From assembly GCF_901933205.1 (NCBI RefSeq), contig NC_044578.1, positions 11,990,501-12,054,500 of the forward strand: a stretch of DNA of 64,000 nt, in the 5' to 3' direction. The stretch is from Camarhynchus parvulus. Taxonomy: Eukaryota > Chordata > Aves > Passeriformes > Thraupidae. Numbering within the stretch: the first letter of the stretch is position 1; each line of letters starts with the position of its first letter. The notes beneath the pieces were generated by a model, which did no database searches, was not told the DNA's origin, and was given only the letters and a program-made list of their open reading frames with translations. Position numbers and translations under genes: made by a program. This document shows, in pieces, positions 14,201 through 26,200 of the stretch.

Positions 14201-17200
14201 ACACACAGAGGGAGAAAAACACTGTACCTTTTGGGAAGCAGTGGAAGCCAACCTTTACTGAAGCCTTTTCTTTTGGAGTACAGTCTTTCATACATTTCAG
14301 TACTGGGTCAACAGAGTAGCAGGTGGATTCCTCACCATCAATAGTAGGGTTTCGATTCAGCTTCACATAACTGCGCTGCAGCTTGCACCCTGAGAGGAAA
14401 AGGAAAGGTAGTTAAAATTGTGGAAATAAATCCCAATCAATCCTTGCAATAATAAAGGTCCATATTTTCTCTTCAGCTTTTATTAAAACACAGGTATCTG
14501 ACAAACCATTTTCACAGTAGCGAGGTTATCAAGATAGGACAATAATAAGTTGGGGAAAGAGTCTGGAAGGGGAGCTATTTTTAAAATCTAATTGCACAAT
14601 AGAACCCAAATGGAATCATGTATACTCAGTTTTTTAGAACTACATAATACACAGAAAATAACCTCTCATGTCTGAAAGCTATTAAGAATAGATACTGCAA
14701 GCACAATGGCTACTTCATTGCATTAGGAAAAATGTCAACCGTAGGGCAGCATTTATTTAATAACAACAAGGATAATTTTTGTATTGGATGATTTTTATAA
14801 TGCTGCAATTATCTCACTAGAAAGGTATAATGTAACTTAACAGGATCCCAGCTACGACTCTGTTTCCTGACATACAGATAAGAATAATTCTGCTGCCACT
14901 GAAGTCAAGGAGAAAGCAGCCATTAACTTCAATAAAATTATTTCAGGTCCAAGGTAAATGGAGACCTACCAAACAAAACTGTATTGATATTTTGGGAATC
15001 TAACATTGTTTTTCCAGCTGCGTGTGAGATGAAGGTCTTTACTGTAGGAGTAGTTCTAAATATTTTCCTGAGATTGCACCCTCACATGGTGCAGAACAAT
15101 AATGAATTTTTTTGCACATTGGAAATTTACATGAGTGTAAGATCTGACACTGTATTCATAGTCTTCACCTTGTGTGGTGAAATTAAGTCTGCAGACAAGA
15201 CAACAGCTGAAACTGTTTTGATACAATGGTGAAAATCACACTTTTTTTTTCCTGTAGGAGCAAGATTAAGGTTGATTTTGCTTCTCAAGAAAAAAAGCTA
15301 CTCAGCGTAAGAAATAAAAACCAATTATTTAACATTGAATTGCACATGAGACAAAGACTTTTGCTGGACTATATATTCTCTATATTCACAAGCAGTGTTT
15401 TAAACAGTCAGTGATTAATAAAGTTAAAATGGATACATATAGCTATTGAAATTTCTAAGTAAAAGGTATTTACTGCTTTAAAAAAATTATTTTCTAGCTC
15501 CTGGCAGAGGAAAAGTGAAATCATAATCTATCCAAGCATAGAGTTTTTCCAGATCCACTCACCACCAGAGCAGGTTTCTTCTAGCAGTACCCATGAATGA
15601 ACAAACGCAGAACAGCTGTGTGCCAGCCTATGGTTTGGCATGAGCAGCTCATTTTCCTTTTCTCTGTCATTGTTACCACAAACTCCGCAGGTCTTTCCTC
15701 TCATCCACGAAGCCGCTGTAACCTGCAAAGTAGAGCAGCTTTGTTGTGAATGCTGAAGTGTTGGTCTGTCACACTGGCAAGGCGCTAGGCAGAAAGAAAG
15801 CAGTAACCTTGAAAGTAAGTGCAGTACCTTAAGATTTACACCATCAAAAGTCACCTTCTTCAGTCCGAGTTCTGGAACTTCCACAGTAACTGTTTTTCCA
15901 TTTTTATAAATTTTAACATTGCCTGTAAAAAGATGGTGAATCATACAGTGATCATCTTAAATTAATGGAGAAACTGTGTAACACAAAACTCACCACAATG
16001 CATTTTCCTTCACAATGATCATTTTGCTGCTACAGTTAAATATGTATATTTAAGTGGAGAGGAAAAACAAAAATAGAAGAAATAATATATTTTCAAAAAT
16101 ATTCTACTGCTGTTACCTATAGTGGGAACTGACTTCTGTAGCTAGTATGCTAAATTTTGAAATGATAATGACAGTGGTGGTGCTCCAGCTAAATGTCTGA
16201 ACTAAAGCATCTCCCTGTGACTACAACATGAACTTTTTTTCTGAACAATCACCAAGCTGGGTATATGATAAGAAAGGGCTTTATTCACCTGTCATTTATG
16301 CTGGAGGAGTAGAAGTAAGAGCATATATACTATAGGAAACATGAACATAAGTCACTACAAAAGTTAAGAAAGTAGTCCTTAGTTTTCTGTTTGAATTAAT
16401 TCTACTTTTGTTTTCTTTACACTGAGATTTTTCTGTGAAATTTATAAAATCTTGATATTTAGCTCCCAGGTCAGTCCTGGAAAACTGGGTATCACAGCTT
16501 ACCTTTTGCATACTCAGAACCTCCACTGTGTGATAGAACTCGTTCTTCATTGTATGCCACAAGGAGAGACGAATTTGAGGCAGGACAGATTGTGATGTTC
16601 CTTAAGAAAAAGCAAAAATAAAAGAGAATAAATTCGTGGTTAAATATGAAAAGTATAGATATTTGTGACTATCTGAATTTGAATGACTGAACAAGCAGTT
16701 TTCTTTCCAAAGTGCAAAATTCATTGAGACTGTGCGCTTTAATAGTTAACCTTTAAAGAAAAGAAAACATGGGCACTTAGTGAGCAAGTTATCAGATATT
16801 GGTGGCTGTGGAATTCAAGACAAGAGCAACTACACCATAGAGCCTCAGACAAGGATTCCTTCTAGAAATTCTTTCTTTCCCATATGTCTTACTGAGAACC
16901 AGTTTCAGCTAGAAACTCGATATCTCTTACTCCTAGAGTGACTCCCTGAGAAACTTTGTACCTAATTTCTAAGCCTCAGTAAAAATCACACTTACGCTGA
17001 TGTTGTATTTATGTGAACCTCTCTTGAGAAGGATTGAGGATCAACCTTTCTTGTAGAAATGATGAACTTTGGGTATTCCGTACAGTCTTGAGCCACCACC
17101 AGGTTGCAGCTTTTATTGAAAGAACATGAAAGGCTCACACGATCAAATGTTTTGAAATCTCTCTCCCTGATTTCACACGTGGCTGCAAGACAAAACCATA

Positions 17201-20200
17201 AAGAAGTGGCAGATGTGACCACTGTCAGTGTTGCTGTGAAGTACTGAAAGACACCTCTATGAGATTGAACTACCCAGCAAACATGAAGAAATCTTCACCT
17301 CCTTGGCAGAGGCCGGAGTCTATAAGGACATGAGAACACTACAAAATAGCTACCTGCTGTAGATTATACCAGTATTGATTTTGATTACGTGCCAAACACA
17401 AAACTCAAGCTAACAGGGAATAAAATGTACAAAATTCTGGAGAAACTGGATGCCATAACAAACTGTGATACAAACTCCCCATTTCCCACCGAAGTGCTAG
17501 ACACCAACCAGGAGAAACTTATGTGGCTCCTTTTTGAATAAAATAAACTGCACAGAAAATATGTGGACTCTTCTGTGCCCATCACCTGATGCCTCTCAAT
17601 GCAGAGCTGGCACCTTCTCAGGATGGGCAAAAGACAACCTCTAGTCCTTGAAGACATGAATGATTCCCAAACTCTGAATGTTTACAGCACTTTGAAGCCT
17701 CTTCATTCATCTGCCAAAAAAACTGCTTCTCTGTGAGGGAAAGAGCTGCTTGAAGCAGGGCTACAGATGCATGCTATGCTTCCCTGTAAGACCATTAGAA
17801 GGAAAGGCAAGGCCCAGCCATGGCAGTGTATGATCTACACACATTGCTTATTCATGAGACAAACATATAAGTAACATTTACATTGATCTTCTTGTGCTAT
17901 TTGTGAAGCTATTGCAGGCAATAAATTCCAGGCAGTGATATCTCGAGTCTCGTAAGCTGGAGATGGGCCTAAGGGCAGAGTGAATGGCAATCGGAATCCC
18001 TGACAATAAAGTGTTACCTGAAAAAGCAGAAATGAAAATACATTAAGATAAATTGAACCATATGCTCAAGATATGACTGCAAAAAAACCCCAGTCTTATC
18101 TTGGAAAAAAAAACAACCTTTGAAGATGCATTTCTACAATTGCAGTTGTGTTAGTCTCGTCAGAATGTACCCTAACCTTCAGCTTTTGTGAGAAATCATC
18201 ATCATCTCTTCTAGTCATACTTGACTTTTTGAGAAATTTTTAAGAACATAGAAAAGTAGCTGATAGAGATGAGTTTAAGTGATATTTGAGTGACTTATTA
18301 AATAATAAGCTAACAAGTTGAGTAACTGAGATGATGGATGTGTTTGGAAAAATGAATCTCATCTATTAAGGGTTGAGAACTGGCGTGTTCAGCATTAGGG
18401 TAAGATCCTCCACTGTAGCTACAAATTTTATTTGCCAAGAGAATCAAATAAATGCCTAATGCACTGACTTTCTCATGATAACATATTAAAGATCCTGCAG
18501 TACTGAAGCACTGTGGTGGATTAGAGACACACAAGGTTCTGTGTATGAATAGCTAGATGTTATTAATTTGCCAGAGATCCATAGGGGAAATTACTCAAAG
18601 AGGTGCATAGGAATTTGGTGGACAAGGACCAATTAATTAGTGGGACTCTGCAGACCAGGCCTGTGCAGGCTCCTGTGAGAGGGTGACTAACTGCTCCAGT
18701 TTGGTTATGGCAGAGTTGCATTTGTGGCTTGCTCAGACCAGTCACATCAAGCATGGTTACTGCAGATGTGGGACTGCAGTGCCAACACGCACAGGAGCTG
18801 TTTGTGGCTGCAGCAGAGTGCAAAGTGCTCTCAAGGCCCCCTCCATCTGAGAGCCTCGTTCAAGAGCTAGTCAAACTGGGTTAAAATGCATAAAGGTGTG
18901 AGTGCAGAGCAGTCACACTTGAGACAATTTGGCCTCACTGCTGTTCTCAGAATGCAAATAAAGTATTGGACTACAGAGCCTGATTTTCAACTTACTCTGC
19001 ACTGGGCCAAAGCAGCCCAAAATCAGGGGACCTGTTGTATGTATTTGAACACCCACCTCATATAGTCAGGTATATAGCAGATTCTCTAAAAGGGAATGTT
19101 TTGATTTTTGTTTCTTTATGTTAAGTGTCAAAATATTCTAAGTTGAAAGTCATTCAATGTAAGGAAAATGAAAATAAAAATTTAGTGTACCTCAGGAGCT
19201 TTAATTACTGTATCAATTGTTCGTGGAGATGTTGCAGCTGCTCTTACTATAAATTCATGAGATGGATTTCTCTGATGTACTTCTGAGAAGCCCAACACAA
19301 GTGCTGCACCAGGAATGTATTGCATGAATCTAGAGATAAACAAGATGTGACAAACTCAGGTGCAGGAACAAAAGCACACATGGGATGATGAGGACTACTG
19401 GCAGATCCAAAAACTCAGGAAAAAATGGAAGAACTGAAAAGTTGAGGAATTATTACTTTGGGTCAAATTAAATGGTTGATTTTATCAAGAAGAAACACAC
19501 TGGTTTTATTTTGCCTATTTAAAATGGTTATTTTTGAGACTGAACAGAAGAATATTTTAAAACAAAAAGGCATTTTGAACTGAAATAGAGAATTATTTAA
19601 TATGGAAAATGAAATCAAGCATACTTTTAAAATATGGAAAACGAAATCAAGCATACTTTTAAAATATTTGGAGGCTATCATTTAATATGAAACATATGGA
19701 AAAAGTAGAACACATTCATAAAATACTTGTGTACCACTGAACTTGTGGTTACCATCCAAGCACCGCCCAGACAAGTATGTTTGGGTTGAAAAATTTCATC
19801 CATTCTTTCAGTGTTTTTCAAAAGCCAAGTAGGGTAAAAAAGTCAAATAAAAATTTAGGAAATAATGAATTACATACTCTGTGCTTGTCTTTTTTATCCA
19901 GGATGGAAGCTTTCCCCATTGCACCTTCAGCTGTGCAGCTGGCTTCCTTGCCAGTTGTCCTGTGGTAGTCACTGCTTCTATCCTGTAATCCTGGCACTCC
20001 TTGCCCCATCTCAGTCTGGCCTTTGTAAACAGGGAAACAGTCACCCAAAGTTCCCAGAAAAGAATCCCAGAATGAACCTTGACCATTTCAAAATGCAAAA
20101 TTTTCTTTCACCAATTTGTGCATTGATCTTTCATATTTCCAATCTTTAAACAGACTCACAGAGAAATTTTGACTTGTTCATGCAAAAGCTGAGGCATAGT

Positions 20201-23200
20201 AGGAAAAAAGTTTTCTGTTCTGTGAAAAACTACATACACATGTCACTGTCTCAAAGCAGTCACTGAAACATGTTGAGATTTCCTTAGATGTAACTTAATC
20301 AATATGTATTTTCTCCTAGAAGAGGACTGCATTATAATTTGTCTTTGCCTTCCCCAAGACCTCCTGATTTGAACCCACCCCACTTTCTTCAATAGTGAAT
20401 ATCATGCTAAATTTGTTAATTGCAGCTGCAAAAAGCAGAGATTTATAAATTGTTGCACAAACATCTCTTGCTCTAAAAAACTCATGGGAAGCACAGCACA
20501 GGGCTATGCAAAAAAAGTAAGGACCTTTTCCTTCATTTATGATCCTCTCTTTGGCATCAACCTGCTACCCAGCTTTGCTTTTTCCATCTTTTCATATAAA
20601 TCCTAGGAAATAAAATGTAAATATGTTTGAGTTATGAGTCTTTTGAAATCACAGAACAGTCTGACTTGGAAGGGACCGAGAAGGATCATCCAACTCCATC
20701 CAGAAAGAGTTCAGCTCCTGAGTGAATGGCCCATACAGGGATCAAATCCAGTCTCCTTAGTGTTATCCACACCCTGCTCTAAACAACTGAGCTAAACGTG
20801 AGGTCAATAAATTACATACAGAAAAACAGGGAGATTCCCAGACAAGAAAACTCATAGTAGAACAGATAATAAATAGTGATGAAGAATTCAATTTTTCATT
20901 TTTTTAATACTTCTACTGGTTATATTGTGATTTATCTTGAAAATCAATATTTTTTTGCCAGAGTTTGAAGTGAGTTTTTTTTTTTTACTATTTTCTGTTT
21001 TAATGGTGAAATATTTTCTGAAACTTCCCCAACTTTATGAAACATTTAAAAACAAGTATGCCTTTCCTGTTTAATACTCTTAATCAGCAGATTCTCTGTG
21101 CCTGCTCTGGGCTTTGTGGATGTCCCTCTGTGCAAAGCTGCCTAGGCACTTACCTGTGCTTTCAGAGGCAGTATCACAGCATCAGCACATGCTTTCCAAT
21201 TGGTTTCAGCCAGCTGAACCACAACTAGTTGCACATCAACTTTGGCAGCATCAGAACGAACATATGCTGTGGCTTGATAACCTTGATTTCTGCTGTCACT
21301 CCTCACTGCCTGTGCCACAATCGTGATGCCAGGTGGAATTACGTCTCCCAGGAAGTTGCGCTGAAAAAGAGCCCCCGACCATCTGTGTTTAAGGATTCCT
21401 GTATGTTCACCAGAGAGCCTGCAGTCCAGTTAATGTGCACTGATAGCAGGCAGCAGCCCTTGTCCTTCATCACTTCAGTTTGCAGTACACATTTCTATAT
21501 CCACAATAGTTAAAGATGAACTTGGTTGGAAACTTACTTATTCAAAGACGGGATTATTTTGATGAGGGATCCAAGATGCTTTCAAGCTATCTGTATGCAT
21601 ATAGCAAGGTTTTGTTCATTATGGTAGTGTTTCAAGTAATTGCCTACAATGTGTGCTAGAGACACTCAGAGTAATATACACATTCACAACTTATTTTACT
21701 ATACTACAGTTTCTTCAAGCCAATCAAATATTTTGAAATCCTTCTTAGTAGCAGAATTTCCCATGACATTGCCTGCATTTGCAGAGCTATTTGTTCTATT
21801 ATTATGTAGATACCTTTATGCAGTACAATTATAGAATACTGTGTGCATAATAAAGGTAAAAGCAATCTGTGCTTAATGGGCCTTCACATTTACCAATCAG
21901 TAATGTCCACGGAAAGTCTGATTTTAGTTATACTCTGCATGCACTCATGAACTCCAGTCTACATTTAAAAATAATTAGGCAGACTTATTATTTCTTCCTG
22001 ATTTTTACCTAAAGGTACTGATTTTGTATTCTGGGCTTTCACAGGAAAAAGAAAATTATTTTCTCTTTAACTCACAGCTACATTCCCTTCAACATGTATA
22101 ATTTCCAAACCCAGGTTTTCACATACTGCAAATACCTTCAGAAATGGAGGAAAGGAAACAGACAAACCCGAACACAAGGGGATTTGAAAAAAAAAAAGAG
22201 ATTTTTTACGGGGGGAAATATCTCAATGAACTTTGGCTTTCAATTTACAGACTTTAATTTTAGTGTCCCTCCTGAGCCTAACACCTGGTTAGTGCTACCT
22301 CATCTACATCTCCAGCTCAGCAGCCAGCCTGGCTGCTCTGGGTACCCCACACAGTTGTACCTCACGTGTCAGGCTGGAGCCATGGCTGTGATGGTGGATG
22401 CTGACTCTTTTGCTCCTCCTGGAGTTGTGGGCAGAATTTTCTCCATGGTGGTGGTGGCTGCTGCTGCTGCTGCTGTCACTGCTACTGCTGCTGTCACTGC
22501 TACTGCTGCTGCTGTTTCTGTGGCTGCTTCCCAGCTCAGAAGAAGATGATGATGAACTGCTTGATCCTTTATGATCTGGATGCTATGAAATAAAAATAGT
22601 TAATAATAGGTTACCAGCCTCCCTTTATAGGTAACGGACTTGGACATATCTAGAGTGTTATTTTTATTTCCATGTATAGACATGAATTTTGTTGGGTTGG
22701 AATGTGTTGGAATGTGCCTTGTATCCACCTTGACATCTCTGCTGAAAAAAAGACTGCATAGATACTGATTGCAAAGAGCAACATCACAGTGTTCGGGTCT
22801 AATGCTAGGGAAAATGAAAAGTGGCATTTCATAAGTGGTCAAATACATCCATGTCCAGAAAGAAAAAGATAATACAATTTTATGAATAACACGATAAATC
22901 ATCTTCCTTTTTCACATGCAAGGTATATAATAGCTGTACAGGTAACACCTACAAAAGTCTCTCCATTATCACCCTTCTAATATATGCTAAAAAACCTCTG
23001 TGCCAGAATGTGTACTGAACCTGATTTCTGAAAAAATCTATTTTGCCATGGCTGCCTAAGAACTGTGAACATAACTATTCCCATTGGAAAGTCCCACTGT
23101 TTTATCATTCCCCCATGGTCTTTGTTAACCTAGTTTTGGCTGCATTTGTGTGTCCTGACCCAAATTTGAGAATTGCAAGTGCTGCAACACCAAAAGGATG

Positions 23201-26200
23201 TCATGTAATAGCATATTAGTAATAAATCTGCTTTTTTTATTCATCATAAATATTGTTATTGGGGGTTATGGAATGGTCAGGGGAAATGGCCCAAATAAAG
23301 CCCTTCAGTAACAGGTTTGATCACATCAGCTGCAGCTACCATGGCAATGTGCACTTGAATTAGGCACCTACCCAATGGACGTGAGCAGACTTGAAGCGGA
23401 GACTGTATACTTTTGGAAGGTGATATTCCTACAAAAATCAAAAAGAAGTAATTACCTACAGGTCAGTCAAGATCACCTCCTAGCAGAAGTCAAAGTATTA
23501 GACATTTTACCCATTCTGTGGAAGTGTGACTACCGCCTCTGTGAACTTGGGACTTGACACGTTTTGTCTCAGCTCCTTGGTCAGACTTGCTGCGCCAATG
23601 GGAAGCACCAGTGCTCTCGCTGCTGCTGCTGCTGCTGCTGCTACTCTGTGTTTTAGCCTTCTGCTCACGGACACTTCTCTCTCCTTCAGCAGCACTGGCA
23701 AGTGGAAATGATGTGGTCTTGGACTGCTTCTTAGCCTTATGCTTTATACCAGATGCTTTGCTACTGCTGCTGCTACCTGTGCTGCCTCCAGTACTGCCTT
23801 TGCTGCTGCTGCTTCTGCTGCTCCGGCTGCTGATACCACTGCTTCTGCTGCTCCTACTGCTGCTGCTCTCCTTGCTGCTGCTGCTCTTACTACTACTGCT
23901 TTTGCTACTGCTACTGCTGCTCTTGCTACTGCTACTACTACTCTTACTACTACTACTGCTCTTCTTGCTGCTACTACTGCTGCTCTTGCTGCTACTACTG
24001 CTGCTCTTGCTACTGCTACTACTACTCTTACTACTACTACTGCTCTTCTTGCTGCTACTGCTGCTGCTCTTGCTGCTACTACTGCTGCTCTTGCTACTGC
24101 TACTACTACTCTTACTACTACTACTGCTCTTCTTGCTGCTACTACTGCTGCTCTTACTGCTACTACTACTACTGTTCTCACTACTACTGCTGCTGCTGCT
24201 CTTACTACTACTACTACTACTGCTGCTGCTCTTACTACTACTACTCTTACTGCTACCACTGCTGCTCTTGCTGCTACTACTATCGCTGCTACTGCTATCA
24301 CTACTGCTGCTTTTGCTGCTGCTGCTGCTACTGCCCCCAAATGGGTAGAACTTCTTTCCTTTGGCTTTGAACTGCCCTGTTTTCAGATTTATCTGGGTGC
24401 CTGCCTGTGATGCTCTGTCATCAGAGTCGCTGCTGGAGGGGCTGCTCGTTGTACTTTCGGCACTTCCACTGGCGCTGCTGGCACTGGATGATGAGCTCCT
24501 GTATTTTCTTGTCCCCTAGTCAAGGGTAACATTGGAAAAAAATTATTTTTTTGTGTTCCTGCAGAACGGCATAAGTGAAATCAGATGCAGACATCTCTGA
24601 ATCTCTGCTGCCTTAGAATACAAGGTGTATGCTTGATAACATCTTTGCAACACATCACAATAATTCAAAGGCAATTTCATAATAATGTGTTAAACCCACA
24701 CATAAGGAGAACACACCGAACACTTTTGTGATAAGGAGTGTGTGCAGCAGTTGTTGGCCTCACAATGACACGTAACTGGTGTCAGTAATGACAATACTGT
24801 AGCTATCACTGTCTCAGGGCAGGTTGTGTAGTTAGTGTCAGAGCATTTTGCTGCAGTTGCAGTAGCTGTAAATAACAGACTACTTTTTGGCCACACAACA
24901 GCTATTTTATCTCTTACAAGAGATTTTCAGAAAAGCATGCAAAACCAACCTGCTCCTTCTAATGTCTTTCACTTGGAGAAAGGATGAATGCAAACAAAAG
25001 ACCTGCCGAAAGACTTGTGTATCCAAAAGTCTGTCTTTATTTTCCACTTTGGCATAATATCTAAACAAAGGAAGCTACTTAGTAGAAGGAATAAAAATAA
25101 GCTTTGTGTAGTGTCTCCCACAAATTCAGAAGTGGAATTTCGCAGGAGTACCTGATCATTGGTGTCAGCAAGGATTTTCTTCACTTTGTTAATTGCTTCT
25201 TTTCTGGAAGATGCTTGTGCCTCTGGATCTTCAAATGTAACTAGACGTACCATTTTTGTAGGAGCTTGGTCTCCTGCTTGAATTGTGACTTGTATTTTTT
25301 CAATAGGTGCCTCAGTGGATACTGGAATTGCATGACAATTAGTATTATTGTTACTATTAGCAACTGAATGAGAGAATAAGCCAATTTCACCATAATTTAT
25401 TTAGTAATTTTTTCTCAAATATAAGTGTTCTGTGGTTATTATTGGTATTGAGGAATTTTGTTAAAAAATTTCTCTAACAGCTGAAGCACTTATTAATGGC
25501 AAACAAATTTGAAAATATTACTATGATGCTAGACTATTTTCAAGTCAACGAACAGAATGATCAGCAGATTTAAGTCAAGTGAATTGGATTGTTTAAAGAG
25601 ATAAACCATGGGTTAGAGAATTAAATGTCAGACAGGAATTGAGGCTTAACTCTTGAATGCTAAAGAATGGCCAATGGTTAGGTCATTAGTTTGATACTTA
25701 GGAGACCTAGATTCAGTGGCCTGCTGTGCTTTTATTTCTTATGATCATGGATTAAGACATTAAGGACTAGATCCTGGCAGGGTTAATCCATAATTCCCTT
25801 TTAGAGTCTGGGTTTTAGAATGTAGCTACAGGACACTGCATCAGATCTGTTGCCCATGTCCAATTGCTTCGTGCTTGCATCCCAAATCCAATGATTCAGG
25901 ATGCATCAGACACACTCTGCAGGCACAGATCAGCTCTGCTTGATGCTGGCCACGCTGAGTGACATTGCTGGGAGAGCTGGGAAATTGCTGCTCAGGCAGG
26001 TGGGGGAGAAATGGATTCCTGCTGTGAGCATAGACTGTTGCCAATACTGGCTGGCCTGGTTCTTCTAATTGTAGATTTAGTGGTACTTAAGATGCATAAA
26101 ATAGATATGTACATATAGATCTGTATCTATCTATATGTATGTATGTGTGTATGTACACATCTCCACCACTATTTTCTCTTTTGTGCCCACTTGCATTTAC

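Larger units (their letters stand above)
14390..21153 (-). other. Introns 25-32, general content
   Basis: These eight introns (105-1,173 nt) separate the light-chain and VWD-type exons. Apart from the SINE (intron 25) and the 32-bp tandem repeat (intron 26), nothing was recognised. Confidence 0.65.

Noticed and set aside
15528..15944. 138-codon ORF taken as a single exon
   Set aside because: It reads through intron 31. Clear acceptor and donor sites split it into exons 31 and 32.
20730..20797. tRNA-Ile gene
   Set aside because: The anticodon arm and acceptor stem are degraded and the sequence is fused to a CR1 tail, so it is a SINE head, not a functional tRNA.
23868..24230. Repeat array resembling a CRISPR or satellite
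   Set aside because: There are no unique spacers. The array is coding, in frame, and part of an intact exon.
23554..24348. 264-codon plus-strand ORF rich in leucine
   Set aside because: It is the antisense of the phosvitin serine codons (AGC/AGT read as GCT/ACT in a shifted frame). The other long ORFs here are the same artefact.
23739..24410. Ala/Thr-rich 223-codon plus-strand ORF and Ala/Val-rich 198-codon minus-strand ORF
   Set aside because: Low-complexity shadows of the same trinucleotide array, with no start context or splice support.
24690..24896. Cys-rich 68-codon ORF between exons 22 and 23, considered as a missing vitellogenin exon
   Set aside because: It does not resemble the expected linker, and exons 22 and 23 already join in phase 0.
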